A stretch of DNA of 64,000 bases from Himantopus leucocephalus. Its lineage: Eukaryota; Chordata; Aves; Charadriiformes; Recurvirostridae. Below are positions 23,386 to 34,890 of the stretch, piece by piece (positions within the stretch are counted from its first letter, which is position 1; each line of letters starts with the position of its first letter). The translations under genes and the position numbers were made by a program. Location: assembly GCA_003993805.1 (NCBI GenBank), contig RSEF01000006.1, positions 23,666,405-23,730,404 of the forward strand. The letters run 5' to 3'. The notes beneath the pieces are model-generated. The model was given only the letters and a program-made list of their open reading frames with translations, was not told the DNA's origin and did not search any database.

Positions 23386-24389
23386 TCGCAGGGATGGAAA
23401 ACTCACTTGAACTTGTTTTTATTTTACCCTAAAAAGTCACTGTCCCCAGAAGGTTCAGATAAATTTGGATAAACATGTGAGTTCCGAGGATTTAGTTGTT
23501 GTTGAGCAGTTCCCCCCCGCCCCCTTTTTTTTTTCCCAAATGAACCTCTGTGTCTTTCCAAGTTCCTGAGCTTTACTCAAGAACAGGGGTGCAGAACTGA
23601 AGGAAAAATGGGACATTGGCATAAACAGACTGAAGACAGGCAAATACATCATTAAGGGACACAACACGCGAGTAGAGATAACGAAGCGGTAAGTGACAGC
23701 TTTGGCCATCAGCTAAGAGCCGAAACAACTGAATTTTCTTTGACTTGAGGATGTTTATGCTGGCCAATATGGGAAAAACAGAAGATGTGCTAAATCTGGA
23801 CTTTTGCGGGACTTTAGTCCCATTTCGACATGAAATCCTTGTGAGCAATGGAGAGAAACACGATCTAGGTGACTACATGAAAGGACAGCTGGCTGGAAAA
23901 CTGTATTGACAGGGCAGCTACCAGTGCTCAACCCTCAAACAGGGTCTGGTCTGGGTCTAGGGCTAATCAGTACTTTCATCAATGGCTTTTACCTCCAGCA
24001 ACAGCCTGGTAGGGCCTGCAAGAGTGTTTTTCTTGAGAAATTGGAGAAATCTGAAATAAAGCAGTCAATAAGAACAAATACAAGGCTTTTCTATGCGTTG
24101 GGGAAAATCAACATGACAAGCACTAGCTGGGGAATGAGCAAGGTTGCTCTGTGGGAAAGTAGCCGGAGGTGACAGTGGGTCCCGCAGGGAGCATGAGCCA
24201 GCAGCAGCCCAAGTGAGAAGAGCGAAATCAGGCTGGGACGTATAAACAAGGTGTTTGTAAGACACCTGATGTGATCCTGCTGCACTTAGAAAGTGTTAGC
24301 CTGAGTGCTGAATCCCACTTGGGGCTCAGCGTTTCAAGTTGCGGTTCTTGGAGAAAGCCCAGGGAAGAACGAGATCAGAAATTCAGAAA

Positions 24390-24752
24390 ACATGACATAC
24401 TGGAGAAGGCTGAAGGACCAGGGTAGCTTAGTATCAAGACAAAAAGACTGCAGGGGAATAAGATAAAAGTCTTTACATGCATAAAGCCCTGCTACAAAGC
24501 GCGAGATAATGGGCTATTCCTTGTTTTCAGGGTGGGTAGAAGAAGAAGCCATAGGCTCACCCTGCAATGACTGCGGTAAAGAAGATTAAAACTCGTTTTT
24601 CTTGGGAGCCGTCTTCACCACTAGAGGCTTATTTTAGGAAGAGTTTAGACAAAAGCTCCACCAGGAAGGGTTTGCCTCGTTTGGGGGCAGGCAGACAGGC
24701 TAGGTGACCTTTCAAGGGCCTTCCAGGCTTATTTTTTATAATTCTGTGAATA
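24390..24752 (+). mobile_element. Old, degenerate CR1 LINE 3' fragment
   Basis: The end of the block (about 24680-24752) matches the CR1 3' terminus pattern: a GGCTAGGTGACCTTTCAAGGG type stretch, then CCTTCCAGGC and an ATTCTGTGAATA type tail. The preceding 300 bases show the usual order of weakly similar CR1 3'-region words, such as AGGAAGAGTTTAGACAAA. It is 5'-truncated and heavily mutated, with no open reading frame. Confidence 0.6.
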
Positions 24753-25439
24753 CAGATACTAAAAAAAGAGAAGATCATTTTGCCTCTAGCCAGTCTATTC
24801 GGGACTGGTCCTTGCCAGGTGTGTTTTGCTTCAGCTGTGAATGTCGTCCAGGTTTCCATCATCTCTATCAGCTTTTTTTTTTTTTATTCACTCCTAAGTA
24901 TTTTTTTTTCCATCTGATTTTTTGCCCATTTCTGCATGTCCCTGTGGTCCTACTTTTCCTGGAACGGTCATCTGCCTTGTGCAGTTCCCCCCAGGCCATG
25001 CCCAGAGAGACCTTCTATTCCCCACCCAATTGCCTGTATGCCTGTACTTGGGATCCGAGAGCATCCTGGGGCAGACCCCATCTCGCTCATGAATTTGACT
25101 GGTGACAGACTCCTGGTGTCGCAAGCTCATGTCTCTCGTGCAGTTTTACTCCCATCGCAAGGCCCCTGTGGGTTGTCCGTGGCCTGGGTTGTTTTCTCTT
25201 TCTACAACAGGACTAAGCAACTGTTGTCCCCCTCCACCTGTGGGTTTGCAGAGGTCGTGCAATGGGAATTTTTCTACGTGTATTAGTAACATGATACATT
25301 TTTACTCACTATGTTGAAGATCAGAGTCAGTTATTAGATCACCTATGCTGATTTGCCCAACTGCCTTCTGTTGTTACTGTTTCTAGATCCAAATAACTTG
25401 AGGTTTTGCTAACACATAAAAGCATCTGGTCTGGAGGAA

Positions 25440-25625
25440 TGAGGGAGTTCATGGTTTGGTCTTACTTAATCACTGATGGTTAATCCGACGGCTAATCAGC
25501 ATTGCTCACAAAATGTATGTCACATTTCTTATGCAGGTTTGTCTGGCTTTTAATTTCCAGCCATTGATTCTTGTTCTGCCTTTTTTTGGCTGGAATAAAA
25601 ACACTTTAGCACATGGTATTTTCTT
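25440..25625. promoter_or_regulatory. AT-rich candidate regulatory element
   Basis: Contains TTACTTAATCAC, GGTTAATCC, GGCTAATCAGC and CTTTTAATTTCC. The TAATCC/TAATC words resemble bicoid-class and NK-class sites. Conservation was not tested. Confidence 0.25.
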
Positions 25626-26762
25626 ATTATGAGAGTACTTGTGCATAGCAGTCAAATTTCTTAAGCTTTTTTAAGAAGAAAACAGGTTGAGCTTGATTCT
25701 GTCACTGTGGGGTGCATTCTCCTGCCCTTCTGTCTTTTCTGTGGCTGTTTTGTGCACCCTCTCTCATTTCACAGAATAATTTTGGCCTCAGGAGCTCTGG
25801 TGGTACAGCCCGCTGGTTGGGCCTCAATCCGTCGAATTTTGGAAATGTCTGAAGACACAGGTCCCACCGCCTTGCTGGGTCCCTGTGCCAGTGCTCAGGT
25901 TTTAACCCATTTTGTGCCTCCCCCTCCCAGCCCACACCTCCCCAGTCTGGCTGCAAGGATGCTATGGGAGACTGTGAAAAAGGGGAGCGGGGGGAATCGC
26001 ATCTACGGCTCTCACTTCATCTGCATCTTTTTAAAATGGGGCACCAGGCTAGCCACAGTATTTCAGAGCTGGCATCCCATCCCCTGTTGGGTAAGACACT
26101 GCTGGGTAACTCCCGTTTGCTGTGCTCCCTGCTCTGTTGCCCAGGACTGGGTTAGCCGTGTGGTCCTAGCATCGAGCTCACATCCAGCTACTCACCCCTG
26201 GGACACCAAACCAATCCTGCTCAGCCCCAGAGCCCTGCCTTAGCCCCTGTCACCCAGAGGGAGAGCCCACTTTCTTTGCCGACACATTCAACTCGGCGTT
26301 CGGCTCAAGTCAAAACCCACAACCAGGTGACTCCATCTCCTCAATCACACGCCGGGCTGCGGGCGAGGTTGACAGCAGCCAGTTGGTGCTGACTCTCAGC
26401 TCGCCTGTGCCTGTGCTGGGTACCCGGAGTCCGGCGCTGACCATTTCTTGACACCATTTCTGCAACATCTCCCTGTTGAGAACGACTTCTGGAGACCGGT
26501 CGGGATGTAGGGGATGAGTGGGCAGCCAGCATTAATTTGGACAAATATTTAGCTAGAATATTGTTAAGCACCTTGCAGATACCCAAGTGTCTGACACCCC
26601 CAGCCTCACTCCTCCCTGTTCCTCTGAAGCCATCGCTTTTGGTCCTTCAGGCAGTTTGAGTCGCTGCTTGAGTCTCACAGACAAATGTCTTTGTTTCCCA
26701 TTTTCAAGCAAGATTTCCTCGGAAGATCCTATGAAGGCAGCTATGGACTAATAATATCTTCA

Positions 26763-26772
26763 CCATATATGG
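26763..26772. promoter_or_regulatory. Perfect palindromic CArG box
   Basis: CCATATATGG matches the SRF consensus CC(A/T)6GG exactly and is its own reverse complement. It lies in an AT-rich islet (26690-26790) that also has CTAATAATATC. SRF drives smooth and cardiac muscle genes, so a link to NKX2-3 is possible but unproven. Confidence 0.45.
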
Positions 26773-27629
26773 TGCATTTCATCCTCGGTTTGTGCGCGGC
26801 TGCGAGCGTGCGTTACCCTGCGTGCCGCATGCAGCCAGCTGCTCGCCAGCCAGCCCGTGTCATCCAGCCCAGCACGGCTGCACGCTGCGGAGACCCGAGG
26901 CTCGCGTACAAAACCAGGTACATTTTGGCCAGGCCTCTCTGCTTTTCCTTCCATGCAACGTCAAAGCTGGACGGGTTTGGCCTGTGCGGTGCAGATGACT
27001 GCTGACGCTTACGTGTGCTTTTATAGTGTAGCATTTCAAAGGGCTGGTTGCAAGGAGGTGCATGCACATTTCCTGTACGTCTGGCCAAAAATCCGATACT
27101 TGAGAGCGCCGGGGAACCCTACAGTTTTGCAGAACATGCCATTTTCATGTTCACAAAAGACAAAGCGTTGCCAAAACCTGGGGAACGGCGTGGAAGGTGC
27201 CAGCACTATTCTCCTGCTCCTGGCTTCGCTCGGTTTTATTTCTCGCTCGGCCCCTCCACGACCGTCCAGCTGGCCTCTTCCTGCACCACGCGGGTCCCAG
27301 CCCTGTGAGGGATGGTGCTGGGATGTTCCCCAGCTGGGATGGGAGCTCGGGTTTAGCTTTGCTTTCTGCCGGCGACTTGGAGGTGGCCAAGGCATGAGCA
27401 ACTGCACTGGTGCTGGTGTGACACGTGCCAGGCTGGGGGAGTGCAGGTGTCCAGCTCTGGAGGACAGGTACGTCCCCAGGTGCCAGCCGTGCCATCAGGG
27501 GCACCTTTTTGTGCAGGTCAGCCCCCTCAAACCTGCCCACACATGCCGGGGACTCTCTAATGGCCAGGCGGGAGGACAGACCTGGCGCTCCCAGGTCTCC
27601 TCTCATGACATCCGCCGAGTCCCCTTCCC

Positions 27630-27835
27630 GCACTAATCTTGTCCTTCTATCCAAAACAATTATGGAGGGCTTGTTGTTTTTGGCACAGTCCTTTATTTAC
27701 AAATCCCATCCTGCTTATAGCTCATGGTTTCATTATCCTCTAGATGTTTACAGAGCGCCTTTTCTTAATATTTGTGCCATTATTTTACTAGGGACCCGGG
27801 TGAGACTTTCCAGACAGTAATTGTCTGGCTCATCC
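27630..27835. promoter_or_regulatory. AT-rich candidate regulatory element
   Basis: Contains CACTAATC, CAAAACAATTATGG, CCTTTATTTACAAATCC (forkhead-like), CTTAATATTTG and CAGTAATTGTCTGG, in sharp contrast to the GC-rich DNA on both sides. It is among the most enhancer-like blocks of the intergenic interval by eye. Confidence 0.35.
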
Positions 27836-27935
27836 TCTCCCCCACCAGCTCTTTCTGCAGAAGTGCACATCTCCCTGCTCTCCCTGCCTGCCCGGGGCGC
27901 CCGGTGGGGCAGCGACGGGCAGGACTGCCGGCAGT

Positions 27936-28015
27936 AGCAGAGGGGTGTCCCTCTCCGAGGACCCGGAGAGGGATGAGCAGAGGGGTGTCCCTCTCCGAGG
28001 ACGAGGAGATGGATG
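27936..28015. repeat. 40-bp tandem duplication
   Basis: Two adjacent 40-bp units (27936-27975 and 27976-28015) agree at 37 of 40 positions by direct comparison. Each unit contains a small hairpin, AGAGGGG-TGT-CCCTCT. No gene overlaps it. Confidence 0.9.
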
Positions 28016-28450
28016 TGCACAGGGAGCAGCTGCCCTGGTGCACCCCACCGCCTGCGGTACACGTGCACCCTGCAGCCCCTTGTTGGTGCACCTGGGTCAC
28101 CCATGTCCTCCTTTAGCTTTGAGCTCCTGATGGGCACCTCCCGTTCCCCCTTCCACCCGCACCCCTGCGCTCCCCGCTCCCAGGCTCGGGGCGCGGGTGC
28201 ACATCGCTGGCTGTGGGGGCTAGCCCCTCGGCGGGCTTTTGGCTGGCTGGGGACCACGTCCTGGGAAGGCAGACGGTGGCAAACCCCGGCGCTGGGATTT
28301 TGGGGTCATTAGCATGGTGCAGACGTGGGTCGGCGGCTTATGCTGTGCATCGCTCTGATGCTGGTCCCTGCCCCTGGGCCGTCTGTCACAGGGGCTTGTT
28401 TAACCTTCTTTGCCGCAATATCTCGCAGTCTTTAATCTGTTTATCCTCGT

Positions 28451-28506
28451 AACCCCGCTATGAGGTGAAGGATAGTTATCCTCATTTCAGAGGTAGGGAA
28501 CCGAAG
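28451..28506 (-). repeat. Probable MIR SINE fragment
   Basis: CTATGAGGTGAAGGATAGTTATCCTCATTTCAGAGGTAGGGAACC follows the order of the reverse-strand MIR core (CCTATGAGGTAGG, ATTATCCCCATTTTACAGATGAGGAAAC). It is short and diverged, as expected. Confidence 0.5.
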
Positions 28507-29196
28507 GGATTCTTTTCAAATGTAGATCAGTGTTTAATGATGCAGAGATAAAGATTTTAAAAACACGCCCCAGACAACAGGCGTACGGCGTGTAACTGAG
28601 CTGGGTGTTTCTGCAAATCCCATTAAGCGCCTCTGCCTTTTTCAGCTGGTGCTGTTTTGGGGCAGAGCTGTCACAGGGACCCGTGAAGGTGCCAGGCGGG
28701 CTCCAGCCTCCCCACCCGTTAGCTGGACATGGGCTGGGCACGGGGAGACAGAGCTGACCCCGCGCCTGCCATCCAGTTTCCCTGGGTGCGCTGGGGGAGT
28801 GCGGTGCCACAGCCGCCTCTGCTCAAAGCAGGCGCTGGAACCTGAACTGCGCGAGTGCACAAGACCCTCGGCTGCATTTAGGGATGAAACCTAAAGCCTG
28901 TTTGCGCTGCGAGTGTGCACATAAAAGTGTAAGGTTGGGAATAGGAGGGGGTGCTTGTGCAGCATCCCTCTGGCCGTGCATCGCAGGCAGCGCTGAGACT
29001 GCTGCACCGCTGAATGCGGAGCGTGCAAGGACAGCAGGATGTCTTCCCTGTCACTGCCTGGGCAATTGACATCTACAGAAGTTCTAGTTAAAAAACCCCG
29101 AGCTGTGGTTTCTCCGCAGTGATCCTGGCGGGAGGTGTCACCGGCTGCCACGCAGGCCCTTCCCGGCGGCTGGCCGTGGGGTTTGGTGCAGGACAC

Positions 29197-29221
29197 GCTG
29201 CTGCTGCTGCTGCTGCTGCTG
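29197..29221. repeat. (CTG)n microsatellite
   Basis: Eight consecutive CTG units, seen directly, in non-coding DNA. Confidence 0.9.
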
Positions 29222-31194
29222 GGCAATTGTTGCTGTGCTTGTGGGAATGCGGCGGCTCGGGCTGCGCGGAGGTCAGTGCTTTTGTCTTGCTGCGGGGAGT
29301 TTATCTCTGCGGATCTTGCCTGCTTTCCTGGGTCAGGCTTCACCTCCGCTGTTATCAGCAAATGCAGGAACAGCCCGGTCCAGAGCCGGGCTGCGTAGGA
29401 ACCTCTCGACCCCCTTGCAGGGGGAGGCAAGCGCTCTCACATCCCTCCCACGCTAACGGGCACCAGCCAGGCCCGAGCCCGAGGGCCGGGGATGGGACGT
29501 GCAGGGCTCCGTGGTCACTGTTCCCCCCGCGCCACTTTGGCAGCACCATTCCCGTGCACCCCAGGGGCGCGGGGCGCAGGCAGCGGGCACGGCAGCGTGC
29601 CGGGGGCAGCCCCATGCTGGGGGCACAGCCGTGCATTTTGCAGCGGTGGCTGCAGTCAGCGGTGAAGGAGGAGGCAGCGGAGCCATCGGAGCCCTCCTTG
29701 GTCTTATCTCCTGTTGGGTCCTTTGCCCCAAACACAGAGGGGACAGATCCCCACTGGCAGTGCCGGCGGCACCAATTCCCCCTTCCCTGCTGGGCTGGCC
29801 TGTCCCAGCGCACCCTCCCCTTCCCAGCAGCTCCGGACGGACCCCTCCAGCTGTCTCCACAAACCCAAACCATTAGCATTTCCTGTTCAAACATTTCCAA
29901 TAAATAAATGGAGACATCATGCCACAAGCCCGCAAGTGACCCAGAGGCGGGTCCGAGGCCGGGATGGACACGACCACCCAGCGCCCGACCCCCTGGCTGG
30001 GCGCCAACCCTGCCTTTGTTTGAATTCCCGGGTGAGTAAGCGCTCGGCTGACGCCAGCCAAAACGCCGTAAGAAATTATTTTTTATATTAAATAAATTGT
30101 TTTCAGTAAATCTGCTCCTACACCAAGGTCCAGAAGCTACCCATGGCACCGGGCTCGCTGCAAGGGAGTTGGAGCCCTCTTTCCTGACCTTGTCCCGGCT
30201 GTGTCGGGGCACACACCCGGCCCGGAGTGGTACAGCTGGGACCAGCTGTGCTACAGATGCCTCCATCCCACTGGCCCCCGGGTGCAGCCGGGCTTCCACA
30301 GCTGCCCGGCAGCCTGGGCATGGCGCGGTGGAGCAGCTCCCTGTGACACGTCAGGTATCTCTGTCCCAAGGCACAAGCCAGGCTCACTGGTGAGGGGGCA
30401 GAGGCTTGGGCAAGGGGTTTGTTGCCTCTGCGGCACCCCAGGCGCTGGGGGTGGCAGCTATGTCCCTGCATCAGGCCTCCCAAAACCAGCTCCCTTGGCT
30501 GTGCAAAAGCCCATGCCTTCACACAGCAGTGCCTGTCCTGCTCCAGGACTGGAGCTCCTGCTCGGGAACTGACAGCCCAGTCTTTTCTCCATTGGTCCTC
30601 TGCACCCTTGGGAAACCATCTTTAATGTACCAGGGTACCGGGCATCAGCTCCTGGGCAGGTCGTGGTCCATGGGCCGGTCTTCTGACATCTGCCAAGCAG
30701 GTGCTGATGCAAAAGGAAAAAAAAAGGGGAAGGCAGGTCTCTGAAATACTCTTTCTGAGTCCCAGTGGCTCATCCTGTGGTGAGCACCAGGACCAGCCCA
30801 TCCTTTGCCCCTTTCAGGGCCAGCGCTCCTCTGGGGTGGCTGTGCTCCCCCTGGGTGCCTGTGGGACAAGCGGATGCAGAGGAGGTGAGCATGGCCGTGG
30901 GGCAGGTCCTGAGTGGCCCATGGGCCAGGCTGGGTCTCCAGGGACACCAGGACCAATGTGCAGAATGGGTTTAAATAGAGAAATGGTGAACTTCTGGCTG
31001 TGCCCAGGCAGCAGCAACGGCAGGAGAGCTGTGAGCCTGACTGGGTTGGTGGATATGCTCCTTCTTGGGGTGCACAGGCTTTGTCCTCGCTCCTCTGGGT
31101 TACTCTCTGGCTTTCAGCTGGAAGCAAAGAAGATGGATTTGGAGCTAACCAAGCTCTGTCATGGTGGCAATTAGGAAGAATACCAGGAATATTG

Positions 31195-31500
31195 CTTCCA
31201 CTAATTTTTTAGTTTAATTTTTTTTAATTATGTTTTGCTGAAGCCAAAACTTCCTGCAGGAACATGGTGTTTAAAGGCAAAATTTTGCTGTCGAAATTTT
31301 CTGAAGCATTAAAGAGATTGAAATGTTCTTTGAAAGAGAAGATGTAGATGTTATGCTCCAGAAGTCTTCATTCAGTGGGGTGTTATGCTCTGACATCGTA
31401 AGACTTCAGAAACTGAAATGCAGTGAAACCACATTTTAAATAATTTGTTTTATGGAGAAACAATAAAGTCTTTTCTGATTTGGAATGATTTCATTTCTTT
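31195..31500 (+). other. AT-rich block ending in AATAAA
   Basis: About 300 bases of AT-rich, 3'-UTR-like sequence ends with AATAAA at 31462-31467 followed by T-rich DNA. It could be the 3' end of an unannotated plus-strand transcript. No coding exon was found upstream of it. Confidence 0.25.
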
Positions 31501-34238
31501 ATAGCTTCTGCCCTGCTCAAGGGAAACTCCTGTTGCTCCCACCTACAGCAGGTGAGAGAGGAGGTGGGACAATGTGTCAGGGGACGGGTGGCCACCATGG
31601 GCACGGTGCCCCAGCGAGCAGCTGCCGAGCACCCGAGTGTTAACCTGCAGCCCAGCAGAGCATGAACTGATTTTTTTTTTGGTGCCGCTGGGTGAAATCC
31701 CTGGTGCTCCCTATCTGCGTGTGTGGTGGGGCTGGGGGGGCGGCAGGGCAGAGGGTGGGTGCTGCAGGGCAGCACGGCTGGGGGCTCATCCCTGGGGGCA
31801 CTCGTGGGGCTGTACATGGGCACTGCCCATCCCCGGCCACGCTGGCAGACGAGCCACTGCCAGTGCCCCGGTGCAGCAGGAAGGCAGTGGCGGCGGCCCC
31901 TTCCCAGCCCCTGATGGTGCCCCTCGGCAGGACCTACGGCCCCGGCTGCCACCAGCGCTCGGTGCCATCAGCACTCGCAGGCGCTGACAGACGGACCCGG
32001 CGAGGGGCTGGCGGGGGCCGGAAACTCCTGATCCCTCTTTATCTGCCCCTCGCCCTGCTCTCTCGTCTCCCCGTCACGCTCTCCGTCTCGCCTGGTATCT
32101 CATGCTCCTATTCCTGTGCCTCCCTGGCTGCTGGGGGGCTGCCCACCCCTTGCAGCACCCCATGGGCAGGCACCGGTCCTGGGCTCCCCCATCCCAGCAG
32201 CAGCATGGGGTCCCTGACCCCCTCCCCAGGATCTGCTGGGCTTGCTGCCTGTAGGGAGCACCAGCCCTAAGCGAGGGGAGGCACCTCAGGTGTCCCCGTC
32301 CCCTGTCTGCTCACTGAGCATCAGCCACAGCGACAGGCAGGTGCCTGGGACGGGGCTCTGCGGCTGCGGTGTGTTGCAGGTTGGAGTGGGAGGAAAGGAT
32401 CAGGCCCAGCTTGGCATCATTGTGCGCACTGAGGAGGTCAAGGAGGCTCGCTGCTGTCTTCCCCAAATGTGCTGGCTGCTCCTGGGCTGGGGCCCAGCTG
32501 GGTACCAGCTCAAAATCAAGCACAAACCTTTCACTTGGCTCTCCTGGCATCCCTGGTCCCCGTCACTCTGTTGCAAACCCGCTGCCCCAGCTGGGCAGGG
32601 TGGCAGTGGGGGAATCAGGATCCACAGCTAATGTAGCTGCCTCTAAACGCGCTGCCAGAGATCAGCTAATCTGATAATTACAGCAACAAAAGCCATTTAG
32701 ACAAACCATGACCTGACCCCGGGAGCTTGGAATGAAAACATTTTACCCTGCTCTGTCTGGATCCTGAACTGAGAAAACATCTGTATTGGGAGGATGGCTG
32801 GGAAAAGAGCCCCTGCGCAGCACCCGCTGGGAACGGCCGCAGCTCTCCTCCCTGCCCACACGCTGCCCACGCCGGGTCTCAGCCAGAGATGGGCAACACC
32901 TCAAGGGCAGGGCAGCCTAAACCCTTCTGTGATGCCGGGATCGAGGGTGCCCTGGTGCTGCGCAGGGCTCTTTGGTGAGGAAGAGGATGAAGCAGAGGCC
33001 AGAGGGGTGCGAGGGTGGATCTTGCAACGGAGAGTGAAGGGGATGGGGTGAGTGGAGCTCATCTGCACCTTCCCAGAAAGGGCTTTTTTCCAAGCCCACA
33101 TGAGGCTCGATGGTGTGTGGAGGGCAGCACCCGGTCCCCAGTGGTCCCCGCATCCCTGAGACAGCCTGAGCTCTGCAGGAGCCGGGCTGGCCGCCGAGCC
33201 CCCCTGCCTCTGGCTCCCAGGAGGGGCTGAGTGTGGGGGGCCGTGCCTGCGTGCAGCAAGGTGGTGCGTGCCCGGGGGGCTCCTTCACTCTGGGTAAGGA
33301 GTGCGAGCCTTCCTGTTGAGTGGCAGGTCATTGCTGGCTGTCAGTCGGAGGCAGGAGATGAAGAGAGGGATGCCTCAGGGCCGGCTCCCATGTTTCTCCT
33401 GCTTTTACATACATTTTGGTGGCAGCCTTTGTGTAGGCTGGGGAGATGAAAGCTCAGGGCCAGAGGGATCTTGCTAAGGCACAGCCACCCAGCTTGGGGG
33501 CCCGGCGGCCTGCTGCTTTGTGCCTGTCTGTCTCGTTCCTGCATCTGTTCCCAGCAGAGCCCCGCTCTGTGCCGCCAAGGGCATGGGACACCGGCCGGGC
33601 TGGGGGCAGCCAGGAGCTCCGGCAGGTAACTCCTGCTGGGTCAGCGACCCTGGCCTCGCAGGCACAGGCAGCGGCACAGACGGTCTCCACCAGACCGGCA
33701 CTGCTGAGCTCGTGCTGCCCAGGAGTCCCCGAGGAAGGGGCGCAAGATAGTGCTGGTTTGGGGAAACTGCATTTTTTCCTGCAACTGGCACTGCTCAGCC
33801 TGCTCTGGCGGTCCCAAGCAGTGGCTTGGTGCAGCCAGCTTGGCAGGCAGCGCCCCTGTGCCTTTGTGACTTCCCTGCTCTGCACTGGGAAAGGACTTGG
33901 CCATGTCCCCAAATATCCCAGTGCTCTTTGGAGAGGGGTAGGATTAGAAACCAGTAAGTGCAGTGAGAGCCTGCTAGTCTGGGGACTCCCTAGCACTTCT
34001 GTCTGCTCCAGAAATAGGATGCTCTAAGCACACTTGGTCAGCTTTTCCCATTGCAGCATCCCACTTGTGCAATGCTTTACTCCTCGTGAGCAGAAAACAT
34101 GACTCACGCTGCGGTGGGCTACCCTCATTTACCTCTGGTGCCTTTGTTCTTATCAGCTGCTTCCCTGGCTCAGCTCTGCAGCATCTCTCATTTAGCAGCA
34201 TCCACAGACCTCAGGAAACGCAAGCGCCCTTCATCCAG

Positions 34239-34321
34239 TTGGGGTTAAAGTTAAGCTTAGGGTTAGAGTTAAGGGTAGGGTTAGATTTAAGGTCAGCGTT
34301 AGAGTTAAGGGTAGGGTTCGG
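34239..34321 (+). repeat. Degenerate telomere-like (GGGTTA) array
   Basis: About 80 bases of GGGTTA-related hexamers, with variants GGGTTAGAGTTAA, GGGTAGGGTTAGA and GTTAGAGTTAAGGGTAGGG. A higher-order unit containing AGAGTTAAGGGTAGGGTT recurs about 36 bases apart. It lies about 2.2 kb upstream of GOT1. It looks like a decayed interstitial telomeric sequence. Confidence 0.7.
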
Positions 34322-34864
34322 AGTTGCCCTCCCAACACCTTGACAAGGTCAGGCATTTGCAGGGGTTCACAGCTGTTGCAGACACCAGACCTGAAGCCCT
34401 TTCTGGGTTTCCACGCAGCCTTTTCGTGGGACCTGATAGAGGTTTTACCTGAGTTGAGCTAAAAACCCCACCAGAGCCAAGGTTTTGGTCTAGCACTGCT
34501 GTCTTGCTCCTCTGCCTTTCCCATTACACTGTTTTCTCCGAAGGCAGAAGCGTTGGCACGCCGCTGCGCCGCCGGGCAGCTCTGCCTCTTCCCCGCTCTC
34601 ATGCTAAGCAGAAAGTGCACTGGGCAGTTCTTCCAGGTGCTGCCCGGAGCTGGGGGAGGCGAGGGCTGGCTGTGCCCCCCGGGCTCCCTCCCAGGCAGCC
34701 GGGCTGCGGAGCCACCTTCGGCATGGGAGGGGGGGCGAGGCGCCAAACTGGTTTTCAGAGGGATCTTGGCTGGGTTAACAAAGGGAGTATGTGACACGGG
34801 TTGTCTGCAAAACAGACAGCAGGGGACAGCAGGGCCTTTCCCGTCCCGCGTCCCCGTGTTTTAT

Positions 34865-34890
34865 NGGGGGGGGGGGGGGGGGGGGGGGGG
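34865..34890 (+). repeat. 25-G homopolymer with ambiguous first base
   Basis: An N at 34865 is followed by 25 consecutive G. The run can form G-quadruplexes, and its true length is uncertain because the N marks an unresolved position. Confidence 0.9.

Larger units (their letters stand above)
15481..34865. other. Intergenic DNA between NKX2-3 and GOT1
   Basis: About 19 kb with no coding exon that could be supported. It alternates GC-rich stretches with AT-rich islets at about 16.88-16.99, 18.25-18.42, 19.68-20.16, 20.8-22.06, 22.41-22.53, 23.24-23.38, 25.44-25.62, 26.69-26.79, 27.63-27.83 and 31.2-31.5 kb, which are candidate regulatory elements for the divergent genes. Repeats and motifs within it are listed separately. 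Confidence 0.6.

Noticed and set aside
28021..34200. Additional protein-coding gene between NKX2-3 and GOT1
   Set aside because: Short open frames exist on all strands, but none has splice-bounded, domain-bearing exons.
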